Shown: positions 52,928 to 62,480, numbered from the stretch's first letter. The stretch: DNA of 64,000 nucleotides from Halorubrum aethiopicum (GCF_001542905.1 NZ_LOAJ01000001.1:744001-808000), one strand, 5' to 3'. Notes: generated from the letters alone by a model not told the origin. Translations and numbers: made by a program.

Positions 52928-53842
52928 ATGACCAAAGTCAGCGTGATCGGCGCGGCGGGAACGGTGGGAGCCGCGGCCGGCTACAACCTCGCACTGCGCG
53001 ACGTGGTCGACGAGCTCGTCTTCGTCGACATCCCGGACCAGCGCGAGACGACGATCGGACAGGCAGCGGACGCGAACCACGGCGTCGCCTACGACTCGAA
53101 CACGACGGTCAGACAGGGCGAGTACGCGGACACCGCCGGCTCCGACGTCGTCGTCATCACGGCCGGGATCCCCCGCAAGGAGGGCCAGACCCGGATCGAC
53201 CTGGCGGGCGACAACGCGCCGATCATGGAGGACATCGGCTCCTCCATCGCCGAGCACAACGACGACTTCGTCACGGTCACCACCTCGAACCCGGTCGACC
53301 TCCTCAACCGTCACCTCTACGAGGCGGGCGACCGCGACCGCGGCCAGGTGGTCGGCTTCGGCGGCCGCCTCGACTCCGCGCGCTTCCGGTACGTCCTCTC
53401 CGAGCGGTTCGACGCGCCCGTGAAGAACGTCGAGGCGACGATCCTCGGCGAGCACGGCGACGCGCAGGCCCCGGTGTTCTCGAAGGTGCGCGTGAACGGC
53501 CGGGACCCCGAGTTCGACGCCGACGAGCGCGAGGAGATCCTCGCGGACCTCCAGGAGTCCGCGATGGACGTGATCAGCCGGAAGGGCGCGACCCAGTGGG
53601 GGCCCGCCACCGGCGTCGCCCACACCGTCGAGGCGATCCTGAACGACACCGGCGAGGTGCTCCCCTGCTCGGTCGTGCTCGACGGCGAGTACGGCTACGA
53701 CGACACCGCGCTCGGCGTCCCCGCGAAGCTCGGGTCGAACGGTGTCGAGGAGGTGATCGAGTGGGACCTCGACGAGTACGAAACCGAGCTCCTCGACGAG
53801 GCCGCGGAGAAGCTCTCCGAGCAGTACGAGGAGATCGCGTAG
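52928..53842 (+). CDS. mdh: Malate dehydrogenase
   Basis: The 304-residue enzyme of the lactate/malate dehydrogenase family interconverts malate and oxaloacetate with NAD(H). It has the NAD loop [15 protein letters not shown], the substrate-Arg loop [13 protein letters not shown] (Arg at the position that marks malate rather than lactate use), [14 protein letters not shown], and the catalytic His in [14 protein letters not shown]. It is of the LDH-like tetrameric type known from Haloarcula. Confidence 0.96.
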   Translation: MTKVSVIGAAGTVGAAAGYNLALRDVVDELVFVDIPDQRETTIGQAADANHGVAYDSNTTVRQGEYADTAGSDVVVITAGIPRKEGQTRIDLAGDNAPIMEDIGSSIAEHNDDFVTVTTSNPVDLLNRHLYEAGDRDRGQVVGFGGRLDSARFRYVLSERFDAPVKNVEATILGEHGDAQAPVFSKVRVNGRDPEFDADEREEILADLQESAMDVISRKGATQWGPATGVAHTVEAILNDTGEVLPCSVVLDGEYGYDDTALGVPAKLGSNGVEEVIEWDLDEYETELLDEAAEKLSEQYEEIA

Positions 53843-53954
53843 GCGACGCGACCTCCCCGGGAGTCCGGATCCCTCCGTACGGCTCCCGAGCCCTCCGATC
53901 CCGGACGTTTCCCTCATAGTCGACTTCACGTGGATCGGCTCCCGACTCCCGGCC

Positions 53955-54116
53955 ATGAGCGCGTCGGACCCGGATCCCCGGACGCACCGTCCCCTCATCG
54001 CGGCGACCCCGGACGCCGAGACCGTGCTCCCGTGGCTACGGACGTTGGCGGTCCTCGTCGGGTTCCTGACGCTCGCGATCCTCCTCGTGACCCTCGAGCT
54101 CCTCGGTCGGGTCTGA
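53955..54116 (+). CDS. 53-residue single-span membrane protein
   Basis: The frame encodes MSASDPDPRTHRPLIAATPD, then AETVLPWLRTLAVLVGFLTL and AILLVTLELLGRV. A soluble acidic start is followed by one clear membrane span (residues about 28-50). The codons have GC-rich third positions throughout. It lies in the 445-base gap after mdh. Small single-span proteins of this type are frequent in haloarchaea; function unknown. Confidence 0.65.
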   Translation: MSASDPDPRTHRPLIAATPDAETVLPWLRTLAVLVGFLTLAILLVTLELLGRV

Positions 54117-54287
54117 GCGACTCCGATCGATCCGAAGCGGTCCGCCCTCGCCTCGGTGTTCACTCGCCTCGATCTCCACTCGGCTTGATCTCCACTCGCC
54201 TCGATCCCGCGCAAGGGCTCGCTATCGACCGATTTCACTTTCGCTTTCGGGCTCGAATATAAACCGCGTCGGCACATCGGTCCCCGC

Positions 54288-54689
54288 ATGAGCCAGTCCA
54301 CGTTCGACGACGACGACCTGTTCGGGGAGGCGGCCGAGGAGACCCGCGAGGAGGTCGAAGCGCACCTCGAGGCGGCCCGCGAGGAGCTCCCCGACCCCGA
54401 CGACGTGTGGGTGACGGACGCCGAGAACGTGCTCGGCGCGCTCAACGGGCTCAAATCGGCGCTGGACGCCGGCGACGCGGTCGACCACGTGCGCTCGGCG
54501 AAGAAGGCGTACGTCCTCGGCGAGCGCGCCGACGCCTTCGAGGACGCCGAGGACCTCGAGGCGCGGATCGCCGACCTGGAGTCGCTCGTCGGCGACATCG
54601 AGTCGGCCGCCGAGGAGGTGGCGTCGCTCACCGGAACGATCCCGGCGATCCGCGGCGCGCTCCAGGACGCCGCGGACGACGGCGAGTAA
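54288..54689 (+). CDS. DUF5790 family haloarchaeal protein
   Basis: The 133-residue acidic, fully helical protein begins MSQSTFDDDDLFGEAAEETR and has the conserved WVTDAENVLGALNGLKSAL and DHVRSAKKAYVLGERADAFE segments, matching DUF5790. The end is coiled-coil-like. Function unknown; such proteins are conserved only in haloarchaea. Promoter cgaatataaac lies about 30 bases upstream. Confidence 0.88.
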   Translation: MSQSTFDDDDLFGEAAEETREEVEAHLEAAREELPDPDDVWVTDAENVLGALNGLKSALDAGDAVDHVRSAKKAYVLGERADAFEDAEDLEARIADLESLVGDIESAAEEVASLTGTIPAIRGALQDAADDGE

Positions 54690-54786
54690 TTCCCTCGTCC
54701 CTCCGCGATCTCGGTCCATCTTGGCTCCTCCCCGCGAACGGGAACGCCCTCCTCGGTTTATGGTCCGCGCGGTCGAACCCGCGGGT

Positions 54787-55071
54787 ATGGCGGAGCCCAC
54801 CGCGGAGGCCGTTCGCGTCTGGCTGGTCGAGCGGACCTACTCCGACGACGAGCAGAACATGGTGATCCTCACGTACGCCACGCCCGACGGCGAGCGGTAC
54901 TTCCGGAAGGAGCGCGCGCTCACGTCCTTCTCGGACGTGCGGGACACCACCGCGGCCGTCCAGGCCGGCCCGGGCGAGCTCGGGTCCGTCGACGACCCCG
55001 AGCTACGGGAGCGCTACGCCGCGGAGGCGCGGCGGATGCGCGACGCCCACGACCCTGACGACCTCATCTGA
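54787..55071 (+). CDS. Small haloarchaeal protein, unknown function
   Basis: The 94-residue protein has a compact beta-rich start (VRVWLVERTYSDDEQNMVIL, then TYATPDGERYFRKERALTSF) and an acidic helical end (PELRERYAAEARRMRDAHDP). The ATG at 54787 follows a ggtttatgg patch by 30 bases. No motif points to a function. Confidence 0.82.
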   Translation: MAEPTAEAVRVWLVERTYSDDEQNMVILTYATPDGERYFRKERALTSFSDVRDTTAAVQAGPGELGSVDDPELRERYAAEARRMRDAHDPDDLI

Positions 55072-55076
55072 GCGGG

Positions 55077-55853
55077 CTACCCGTCGTTTTCGAGGTCCCG
55101 ATCGGCGACCGCGCGCGCGAGCTCGGCGAGCGCGTCGCTCGCGCGGTCGAGCAGCTCCCGGCCGCGCGAGGCGTCGCCCGCGGTCGGGTCGCCGACGACG
55201 CCGTTGTCGGTGAACTCCTCGGAGTCGTGCGCGAGGTTCACGCCCGAGACCCACTCCCCCCAGCGGTCGGCCCCGCCGTCGCGCGCGTCGTCGACGCGGT
55301 CCTCGCGGACGAGGTCGGGGGTCGTCGCGCGCAGAAGCGCCGTCTCGAGCGGCCCCGCGTGACCCATGTCGCCCGCGTGCTCGCCGACCGCCTCGAACCA
55401 GGTGAACGCCACCCCGTAGCCGTCGTGTGCGGGGTCACGGGAGAAGCGGCGGGCGACCTCCGCGAGCGCCTCGACGTTCCCGCCGTGGCCGTTCACGAAC
55501 ACGACGCGGTCGACGCCGTGTGCCGGGAGCGAGGCCGCCGCCTCCCGGACGTACGCGCGGAACGTGTCCGGGCTCACCCACATCGTCCCGTCGAACGCGC
55601 GGTGCTCCTCGGCGACGCCGACGGGGATCGGGGGCCCGACGAGCGCCTCGCCGCGGGGGACGCCCTCGGCGACGCCCGCGCGCGGCTCCGCGTCGTACGC
55701 CGCCGCGGCCGCCTCCGCGACCGCGACCGCGTTCAGCGTGTCGGTGCCGAGCGGCGCGTGGGGGCCGTGCTGTTCGGTGCTGCCGACCGGGAGGAACGCG
55801 ACGTCGACGTCGGCGTCCCGCACGTCGGTCCAGGTTGCGTCCGCGAGTCGCAT
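55077..55853 (-). CDS. Creatininase family protein
   Basis: The 258-residue metal-dependent amidohydrolase has LPVGSTEQHGPHAPLGTDTL with the metal-binding Glu, His and Asp, VVFVNGHGGNVEAL and the late Glu/Asp of GDMGHAGPLETALL. Relatives include creatininase, the archaeal formamide hydrolase ArfB of riboflavin/F420 synthesis, and MftE peptidases. Which applies is unclear. Stands alone; convergent with the small protein gene to the left, leaving five bases between stops. Confidence 0.91.
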   Translation of the reverse strand: MRLADATWTDVRDADVDVAFLPVGSTEQHGPHAPLGTDTLNAVAVAEAAAAAYDAEPRAGVAEGVPRGEALVGPPIPVGVAEEHRAFDGTMWVSPDTFRAYVREAAASLPAHGVDRVVFVNGHGGNVEALAEVARRFSRDPAHDGYGVAFTWFEAVGEHAGDMGHAGPLETALLRATTPDLVREDRVDDARDGGADRWGEWVSGVNLAHDSEEFTDNGVVGDPTAGDASRGRELLDRASDALAELARAVADRDLENDG

Positions 55854-55971
55854 ACCTCCCCTGCGTCGAGCGGCACCGTATAGCCGACGGTCGGCCGCCC
55901 GGTGCGTCGCGGTCCCGCCTCCCGCGCGGTTCGCCCCCGGAACTTAATCCGTCGGGCGTGGATCGGCGAGT

Positions 55972-56289
55972 ATGTCCGACGACGAGACCACCCCGGATGC
56001 CGTCTACGGCGTCCGGTTCGGCCCGCTGAAGCCGGCGATCCGCGAGCACGCCTACCCGGTGACGAAGGAGGAACTGATAGAGCAGTACGGCGGCTTCGAG
56101 CTCGAACACGCCGACGGAACCGACCGGTTGGAGGAGGTGTTGCGCCGAACCGACCTGGCGACGTTCCGCGAACCCCAGCAGGTCCGCGACGCGATCCTCG
56201 CGGTCGTCGGCGTCGACGGGACCGGGAACCCCGTCGATCCGGAGACGATCGGGCGGGAGACGGGCGACTGGAGCCGGCGCTCGCCGTAA
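55972..56289 (+). CDS. DUF5789-like small haloarchaeal protein
   Basis: The 105-residue protein contains a helical domain of the DUF2795/DUF5789 type: AIREHAYPVTKEELIEQYGG, then ELEHADGTDRLEEVL and FREPQQVRDAILAVVG. The YPVTKEEL segment with the following Gly turn is typical. Function unknown. It is convergent with the ABC exporter gene. Confidence 0.82.
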   Translation: MSDDETTPDAVYGVRFGPLKPAIREHAYPVTKEELIEQYGGFELEHADGTDRLEEVLRRTDLATFREPQQVRDAILAVVGVDGTGNPVDPETIGRETGDWSRRSP

Positions 56290-56313
56290 CGCCGCTCGTC
56301 GTCGTCGCCCTCG

Positions 56314-58260
56314 CTAGTCGTCGTCGCCCTCGGCGTCCTCGAGCACGCGCGCGGTCCGCTCCTGGGCGCGGTCGATGAACTCCTGGGGTAGCTCGTCGAT
56401 CTCGCCGGCCTGGACGCCCCAGAGGTGCGCGTACAGCCGCCCGTTCTCCAGCAGTTCGTCGTGGCTCCCCCGTTCGACGATCTCGCCGTCCTCCAACACC
56501 AGGATGGTGTCGGCGTCCCTGATCGTCGAGAGCCGGTGGGCGATCGCGAACGTCGTGCGGTCGGCCGTGAGCCGGTCTATCGACCGCTGGATCAGCATCT
56601 CGGTCTCCGTGTCCACGTCCGAGGTGGCCTCGTCGAGGACGAGCACGTCCGGGTCCTTCAACACCGCGCGGGCGATGGTGACCCGCTGGCGCTGGCCGCC
56701 CGAGAGCTTCACGCCGCGTTCGCCCACCATCGTGTCGTAGCCGTCGGGCAGGTTCTCGATGAACGCGTGCGCCTCCGCCGCCTTCGCGGCCTCGCGGACC
56801 TCCTCGTCGGTCGCCTCGAAGGCCCCGTAGGTGATGTTCTCGCGGACGGTGCCGTAGAACAGGTACGACGACTGCCCGACGTAGCCGATCGACCGGCGCA
56901 GCGACCGCAGCGTGACCTCGCTCACGTCCTGGCCGTCGATCCGGATCTCGCCCTCGTCGACGTCGTACATCCGGAGGAGCAGCTTGAGCACGGTCGACTT
57001 CCCGGCCCCGGTCGGCCCGACGAGCGCGAGCGTCTCGCCGCCCTCGACGGCGAAGTCGACGTTTCGGATCGTCGGCTCGTCGTCGTAGCCGAAGGTGACG
57101 TCGTCGTAGACGACCTCGCCCTCCTCGACGACTAGGTCCGGGGCGTCGGCGTCCTGTTCGAGCTTCGAGGGCTCGTCCATCAGCCCGAAGATGCGCTCGG
57201 AGGAGGCGCGGGCCCGCTGGTACATGTTGATGATCTGGCCGAACTGCGCCATCGGCCAGATGAACCGCTGGGTGTAGAGGATGAAGACGACGAACATCCC
57301 GACGGAGAGGTCGCCGGAGAAGGGGCCGGGCGCGCTCCCTTCGAACACCCAGAGGCCGCCGACCACGAAGGTGAACACGAAGCCGATCCCCGCGAGCACG
57401 CGCAGCGCCGGGAAGAACTTGATCCGGGTGCCGATCGCGTCCCAGTTGGCGTCGAAGTAGTCCATCGAGACGTCGTCGACGCGGTCGGACTCGTACGGCT
57501 CGGTGTTCGACGACTTGATCACCTGGATGCCGCCGAGGTTGTTCTCCAGCCGGGAGTTCATCTTCCCGACGGAGGAGCGCACCGCGGCGTACTTCGGCTG
57601 GATCGTCTTGATGAAGAGGTAGGTAAATCCGGCGATGACCGGAACGGGTAGAAGCGCCACGAGGGCGAGCTGCCAGTTGATCCACACGAGGAGTCCGCCG
57701 ATGCCGACGACCATCACGGCGAGCCGGAACAGCGAGTTCATCCCGTCGTTCAGGAACCGCTCGAGGCGATTCACGTCGTTCGAGAGGATGGACATCATCT
57801 CGCCCGTCTGCTTGTCGGAGAAGAACTCCATGTTCAGCCGCTGCATCCGGTCGTAGGTGTCGGTCCGCACGTCGTGTTGGATGTGCTGGGCGAAGGCGTT
57901 GAACCCCCAGTTGCGGACCCAGTGGAACGCCGCGCCGAGCGCGAACGCCCCGGCGATGACGGCGACCGTGAACCAGAACTGCTCGCCCCGGCCCGCCGGG
58001 AGCCACGCGTCCGGGAGCACGACGAGCGGGATCTGCTCGCTGAAGAGCGCGTCCTCGTAGAACACCGCGTCGATGGCGATCCCCAGCATGAGCGGCGGGA
58101 GGAGGTCGAGCAGCCGCGCGAAGACGCTGGCGAGGACTCCGACGGACACCTGCGGGAGGTACGGGCGACCGTACTCGGCGAACAGCCGCTTCATCGGGTT
58201 CTCGACCTCCGCGCGCTGCTCCTCGAACGGGTCGTCGTCCTCCCACTCGGCGCTACTCAT
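56314..58260 (-). CDS. ABC transporter, fused permease/ATPase (exporter type)
   Basis: The 648-residue half-transporter has an N-terminal six-span domain (about 35-340, with FNAFAQHIQHDVRTDTYDRM as the first coupling region) and a C-terminal ATPase: Walker A LVGPTGAGKSTVLKLLL, Q-loop VGQSSYLFYGTV, signature VKLSGGQRQRVTIARAVL, Walker B VLVLDEATSDVDTET and the switch His AIAHRLSTI. It should work as a homodimer, exporting lipid or drug-like compounds. An acidic tail RVLEDAEGDDD ends it. ATG at 58260 (MSSAEWEDDDPFEEQ). Confidence 0.95.
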   Translation of the reverse strand: MSSAEWEDDDPFEEQRAEVENPMKRLFAEYGRPYLPQVSVGVLASVFARLLDLLPPLMLGIAIDAVFYEDALFSEQIPLVVLPDAWLPAGRGEQFWFTVAVIAGAFALGAAFHWVRNWGFNAFAQHIQHDVRTDTYDRMQRLNMEFFSDKQTGEMMSILSNDVNRLERFLNDGMNSLFRLAVMVVGIGGLLVWINWQLALVALLPVPVIAGFTYLFIKTIQPKYAAVRSSVGKMNSRLENNLGGIQVIKSSNTEPYESDRVDDVSMDYFDANWDAIGTRIKFFPALRVLAGIGFVFTFVVGGLWVFEGSAPGPFSGDLSVGMFVVFILYTQRFIWPMAQFGQIINMYQRARASSERIFGLMDEPSKLEQDADAPDLVVEEGEVVYDDVTFGYDDEPTIRNVDFAVEGGETLALVGPTGAGKSTVLKLLLRMYDVDEGEIRIDGQDVSEVTLRSLRRSIGYVGQSSYLFYGTVRENITYGAFEATDEEVREAAKAAEAHAFIENLPDGYDTMVGERGVKLSGGQRQRVTIARAVLKDPDVLVLDEATSDVDTETEMLIQRSIDRLTADRTTFAIAHRLSTIRDADTILVLEDGEIVERGSHDELLENGRLYAHLWGVQAGEIDELPQEFIDRAQERTARVLEDAEGDDD

Positions 58261-58460
58261 CACACGCCCTATCGGACCGCGAGGCAAGTGCGTTTCCTTC
58301 GGATCGATCCCGGCCGACAGAATCCGGAGAGAACGGCCGCTATCGGCGCTTCCTCTCTGAGCGACCTCACCGGTCTCGCCCTCGGCTGCGATCGAACCGA
58401 TCGAGACCGATCCGTCGTTCGGTGGCGTCAACGGCCCCTGCCGCGCCGGCGACGACGTGG

Positions 58461-58470
58461 GTTTATTATC
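58461..58470 (+). promoter_or_regulatory. TATA-like box of the MOSC gene
   Basis: gtttattatc is centred about 27 bases before the ATG at 58493. This rules out the in-frame GTG at 58457, which would lie upstream of the box. Confidence 0.65.
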
Positions 58471-58492
58471 GTCCGATCGAACGGATACGGCA

Positions 58493-58993
58493 ATGGGACA
58501 CGCGAAGGAAGCGTCGGCGCGCGACGCCCGCACCGGCACGGTCGAGCGCATCCACGTCGCCCCGGACACGGGCGGCGACCCCGAGCCGCGGGAGTCCGTC
58601 GAGGCGGTCGCCGGTCGGGGGCTGAGGGGGGACCGCTACTTCAGGGGCGAGGGGATCTACAACGAGCGCGACGACCTCGATCCGAGCGACGTCACGCTCA
58701 TCGAGGCCGAGGCGGTGGAGGCCGCCGCCGAGGCGTACGACGTCGACCTCGCCGCCGGCGAACACCGGCGAAACGTCACGACGCGCGGGGTGGCGCTGAA
58801 CCACCTCGTCGGGGAGCGGTTCCGCGTCGGCGAGGTCGTCCTCGAGGGGACCGGGCTCTGTGAGCCCTGCGGGTACATGGCGTCACACGCCGATCAGCCC
58901 GACGCGAAGGCGGCGCTCGAACACCGCGGCGGGCTCGACGCCCGGATCGTCGAGTCGGGGACGATCGCCGTCGCCGACGAGGTCGTGTGGTGA
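58493..58993 (+). CDS. MOSC domain protein
   Basis: The 166-residue protein is a stand-alone MOSC domain as found at the end of molybdenum-cofactor sulfurases: VEAVAGRGLRGDRYFRGEGI, LIEAEAVEAAAEAYDVDLA, RRNVTTRGVALNHLVGERF, and the conserved Cys in LCEPCGYMASHADQ. It probably takes part in metal-sulfur or Mo-cofactor chemistry. No other Mo-cofactor gene is nearby. Confidence 0.92.
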   Translation: MGHAKEASARDARTGTVERIHVAPDTGGDPEPRESVEAVAGRGLRGDRYFRGEGIYNERDDLDPSDVTLIEAEAVEAAAEAYDVDLAAGEHRRNVTTRGVALNHLVGERFRVGEVVLEGTGLCEPCGYMASHADQPDAKAALEHRGGLDARIVESGTIAVADEVVW

Positions 58994-59095
58994 CCGCGTC
59001 GTCGGTCCCGCCGTAGACGGCGGTCGCCGGGTTCGTCACCGAACACGTCGCCGGCGTTTCGCGACGCCTCGACGACGCTCGACGCGGGGATCGAC

Positions 59096-59470
59096 TCAGA
59101 CGCCGCGTCGCTCGGCGTCGGGGTCGATCCCCGCGGCGTCGAGGTCCTCGCGGATCCGCCGCCGCAGCGGGTCCGGGACGGTCTCTCGCGGGATCGGCGC
59201 GGCGGTGCCGGCGGTATCTGTTCCGGCGGTGCCGGCAGTATTGGTCTCGACGGTGCCGGCGTCGGCGGTCGCGCCCCGGTTCTCGCTCTCGCGCCCGCTC
59301 CCCGTCCCGGTCCCCGCTCCCTCCGGAACGGTCCAGTAGAGGACGCGCTCGGCGGCGGCGTAGAACTCGATCGCGACCCGGTCGCCGCCGCCGTCGTAGT
59401 GGACGCGGGCGGCGGCCCCCTCCGCGCGCCATCCCTCCTGGCGGACGAGCGCGGCGATCTCGTCGTGCAT
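59096..59470 (-). CDS. Small haloarchaeal protein with an Ala/Gly/Thr linker, unknown
   Basis: The 124-residue protein has a compact N-terminal domain (MHDEIAALVRQEGWRAEGAA, RVHYDGGGDRVAIEFYAAAE), a repetitive linker built from TAGT units (bases about 59203-59265, repeats of ggtgccggc type), and a helical acidic end (DPLRRRIREDLDAAGIDPDA). The ATG at 59470 precedes the conserved-looking part. Function not recognised. Divergent from rnz. Confidence 0.78.
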   Translation of the reverse strand: MHDEIAALVRQEGWRAEGAAARVHYDGGGDRVAIEFYAAAERVLYWTVPEGAGTGTGSGRESENRGATADAGTVETNTAGTAGTDTAGTAAPIPRETVPDPLRRRIREDLDAAGIDPDAERRGV

Positions 59471-59558
59471 GCCCGGTCTCGGGGCGGGAGCCTCATGTCG
59501 TCTTCGACCGGCGGCCGCGGCTCGAAAGGAGTTTACCCCCGCCGGCCGCAGGGCGCGT

Positions 59559-60491
59559 ATGTCCCTTCGCGTCACCTTCCTCGGGACGGGCGGTGCCGTC
59601 CCCACCACCGAGCGCGCGCCGAGCGCCCTGTTTGTCAACCGCGAGGGCGACCGCCTGCTGTTCGACTGCGGCGAGGGCACCCAACGCCAGATGATGCGGG
59701 CCGGCACCGGCTTCGGGATCGATCACGTGTTCGTCTCGCACCTCCACGGCGATCACGTCCTCGGGATCCCCGGGCTCGTTCAGACGCTCGGGTTCAACGA
59801 CCGGACCGAGCCGCTCTCGATCCACTGCCCGCCGGGAACCGGCGAGGACCTCCACGACCTCGTCCACGTCGCGAACCACCAGCCGGGGTTCCCGATCCGG
59901 ATCGAGGAGGTCGCCCCCGGCGACGTCGCGCTCGACGCCGACGGCTACGAGGTCCGCCCCTTCGAGACGACACACCGCACCGTCTCACAGGGGTACGTCC
60001 TCGAGGAGGCGGACCGTCCCGGCCGGTTCGACCGCCCGAAGGCGGAGGAGCTCGGCGTCCCGGTCGGTCCGGCGTTCGGGCGGCTCCACGCCGGCGAGTC
60101 GGTCGAACTGGCGGACGGAACCGTCGTGGAGCCCGAGCAGGTCGTCGGGCCGCCGCGCCCCGGCCGGACGCTCGTCTACACGGCCGACACCCGACCCCGC
60201 GAGCGCACCGTCGAGGTCGCGGCGGACGCCGACCTCCTCGTCCACGACGCCACCTTCGCGGAGGGGATGGCCGACCGCGCCCGCGACACGGCCCACTCGA
60301 CGGGCCGCGAGGCCGGGTCGATCGCGGACCGCGCGAACGCCGAGCGGCTGGCGCTCGTTCACGTCTCCTCGCGGTACGCGGCGGACGCGTCGCCCATCCT
60401 GCGGGAGGCTCGCGAGGCGTTCGACGGCGAGTGTCTCCTCCCCGACGACGGTACGCTGATCGAGGTCCCGTTCCCCGACGCCGAGGAGTGA
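59559..60491 (+). CDS. rnz: Ribonuclease Z
   Basis: tRNase Z cuts the 3' trailer from tRNA precursors. The 310-residue metallo-beta-lactamase-fold enzyme begins MSLRVTFLGTGGAVPTTERA and has VFVSHLHGDHVLGIPGL (zinc ligands), the substrate clamp region with PGTGEDLHDLVHVANHQPGF, the Asp ligand of LVYTADTRP, LLVHDATFAEGMADRA and the late His HVSSRY. Length matches the short form. ATG at 59559. Confidence 0.96.
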   Translation: MSLRVTFLGTGGAVPTTERAPSALFVNREGDRLLFDCGEGTQRQMMRAGTGFGIDHVFVSHLHGDHVLGIPGLVQTLGFNDRTEPLSIHCPPGTGEDLHDLVHVANHQPGFPIRIEEVAPGDVALDADGYEVRPFETTHRTVSQGYVLEEADRPGRFDRPKAEELGVPVGPAFGRLHAGESVELADGTVVEPEQVVGPPRPGRTLVYTADTRPRERTVEVAADADLLVHDATFAEGMADRARDTAHSTGREAGSIADRANAERLALVHVSSRYAADASPILREAREAFDGECLLPDDGTLIEVPFPDAEE

Positions 60492-60555
60492 CTCGGAGGG
60501 GTTCCGGATCCCGGTTCGGGAAACCTTGATACGTCGCGGCGTCGACCCCCCGCGT

Positions 60556-60975
60556 ATGTCCGACGACTGTATCTTCTGTTCGATCGTCGACGGCGAGATC
60601 CCCGCGCGAACGGTGTACGAAACCGACGACGTCCTGGCGTTCCTCGACGCTAACCCGCTCGCGCGCGGCCACACGCTCGTGATCCCGAAGGCGCACGCCG
60701 AGCGCGTCGGCGACCTCGACGCCGACCTCGCGCGCGCCGTGTTCGACGCCGTGAGCGAACTCACGCCCCGCGTCCAGGACGCGGTCGACGCCGACGCGGC
60801 GAACGTCGGGATCAACGACGGCGAGGCGGCCGGCCAGGAGGTCCCCCACGTCCACGCCCACGTCGTCCCGCGGTTCGAGGGAGACGGCGGCGCGCCGATC
60901 CACGCGGTCGCCGGGAAGCGCCCCGACCTCTCGGACGAGGACCTCGACGCGATCGCCGCGCGGATCTCCGAGTAG
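60556..60975 (+). CDS. HIT family protein
   Basis: The 139-residue histidine-triad hydrolase begins MSDDCIFCSIVDGEIPARTV with zinc-like CxxC, has AFLDANPLARGHTLVIPKAH, and the triad EVPHVHAHVVPRF. It hydrolyses nucleotide phosphoramidates or AMP-type conjugates. ATG at 60556; 64 bases after rnz, perhaps in one transcript. Confidence 0.95.
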   Translation: MSDDCIFCSIVDGEIPARTVYETDDVLAFLDANPLARGHTLVIPKAHAERVGDLDADLARAVFDAVSELTPRVQDAVDADAANVGINDGEAAGQEVPHVHAHVVPRFEGDGGAPIHAVAGKRPDLSDEDLDAIAARISE

Positions 60976-61069
60976 GCGGACGACGGGCCGCGGGGATCCG
61001 ACGCGGCCGCCACGCTCCTCTCCCGCCGCCGTTCGAAGGAGTTATTCGCGGAACCGGCGAGGAGCGGTC

Positions 61070-61855
61070 ATGTACGCGACGACGCTCGCGCTCGTCGGGG
61101 CGACCGGCGGCGCGGGGACGACACGGACGGCCGTCGAGCTGGCGGCGGTCGGCGCGCGCGGCGGTCGGGATGTGGCGGTCATCGACGCCGCGTTCGCGAC
61201 GCAGGGGCTCTCCGAGTACGTCCACGGCCGGATCGGGACCGACCTCACGGCGCTCGTCGCCGACGAGGCCGGCGCGTCGCTGTCGGCGGCGGCGTACCCG
61301 ATCGCGGGCGGCGGAGGATCCGGCGGCAGGGACGATCGCGGGACCCTGTCGGGCCGCGCCGACGTCGTCCCCGCTCGGGCCCCGTTCGAGCGGGTCGCCC
61401 GCGCGAAGACCGCCGAGGCGGCGCGCAGGCTCGAACGGCGGATCGACGAGGCGGCGACCGCCTACGACGCGGTGATCGTCGACGCGTCGCCGGTGGCGTC
61501 GAACGAGGCGGTCGCGGCGGTCACGGCCGCGGAGAGCGTCGCCGCGGTCCGTCCCGCCACCCCGCACGGCAGCGACGCCCTCCAGCGGCTCCACGGCCGG
61601 GTCGCCGACGTGGGCGCGAGCGTCGACGCGACGGTCGCGGTGTCTCGCGGGATCGACGGCGAGCCCGAGGGATCGGCCGCCGACGCCGACGTGACCCTCC
61701 CGGCGACGGACCCGCGCGTGGCGGCCGCGCCCGCGGCCGCGACCGGCGACGGAGCGTATCCGCGGGCGGTCGCCGACGCGTACGCCCGGCTCTTCGATAC
61801 GACGCTCGAGGTCGACTTCTCGGAGGCGGGGCTGCTCGAACGGATCCGGTCATAG
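61070..61855 (+). CDS. MinD/ParA-like protein lacking P-loop lysines
   Basis: The 261-residue protein has the fold of a deviant-Walker ATPase: N-terminal LVGATGGAGTTRTAVELAAV, then DVAVIDAAFATQGLSEYVHG where MinD has its switch I Asp, and YDAVIVDASPVASNEAVAAV for the switch II region. But both signature lysines of KGGxGKT are gone (it reads TGGAGTT). ATP binding may be weak or lost. The C-terminal third has no recognised motif. It is followed by an uncharacterised gene in convergent orientation. Confidence 0.85.
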   Translation: MYATTLALVGATGGAGTTRTAVELAAVGARGGRDVAVIDAAFATQGLSEYVHGRIGTDLTALVADEAGASLSAAAYPIAGGGGSGGRDDRGTLSGRADVVPARAPFERVARAKTAEAARRLERRIDEAATAYDAVIVDASPVASNEAVAAVTAAESVAAVRPATPHGSDALQRLHGRVADVGASVDATVAVSRGIDGEPEGSAADADVTLPATDPRVAAAPAAATGDGAYPRAVADAYARLFDTTLEVDFSEAGLLERIRS

Positions 61856-61935
61856 CGGAGGAGGGTTCTGCGGGAGAACGGTTCCGCGGGAGGACGGTTC
61901 GTCCGGCCGGTTCGTCGTGATCCCGGCGTCCCCGG

Positions 61936-62457
61936 TCAGCGGAGGTCGCCGGGCGATCCGAGCGCGTCGTCGAGGGGATCGTCCGCGCCGAGACCGGAGC
62001 CGAGCGGCGACGACCCCGCGAGCTTCGCGTCCACCACGTCCGCGACCGCCGGGAGCGGGTCGTGGGTCTCGACGTAGGTCGCGAGCGCGAAGTCCGCATC
62101 GTCGCCGCCGACGAGCGCGGCCGCCTCGCTGCGGGCGATCCGGCCGTCGAGCCAGTCGCGGACGACCCCGCGACGGGTCGGCGCGAGCGGGCAGACGCCC
62201 GCGACGCCACAGCGGTGAAGCGCCTTCGCGGCGGTCATGGGCGCGACCCCGGCGTCCGCGGCGGCGTCGCCGACGCTCCGGCCGGCCGTGTACGCGTCCA
62301 CGAGCGTCGCGGTCGCCTCCGGCGTACACGGCAGGTCCTCGGCGTGCTCGCGCAGGCGATCGGCCAGCGGCGTCTCCGTGTCGTCGGCGACGGCGACCCC
62401 CCGGTCGTGCTGGCTGGCGGTCACCTCGAGACCCGCCGCGATGTCCGACAGCGTCAT
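61936..62457 (-). CDS. Haloarchaeal protein, unknown function
   Basis: The 173-residue protein begins MTLSDIAAGLEVTASQHDRG. It has a helical segment typical of DNA-binding folds (TPEATATLVDAYTAGRSVGD, then AAADAGVAPMTAAKALHRCG), which resembles a helix-turn-helix, followed by WLDGRIARSEAAALVGGDD. A regulatory role is plausible but only inferred. The ATG at 62457 lies 24-33 bases after the box gggtttatct (62481-62490, minus strand). Confidence 0.8.
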   Translation of the reverse strand: MTLSDIAAGLEVTASQHDRGVAVADDTETPLADRLREHAEDLPCTPEATATLVDAYTAGRSVGDAAADAGVAPMTAAKALHRCGVAGVCPLAPTRRGVVRDWLDGRIARSEAAALVGGDDADFALATYVETHDPLPAVADVVDAKLAGSSPLGSGLGADDPLDDALGSPGDLR

Positions 62458-62480
62458 GGCAACCGGTCTCGCGTTCGGGT

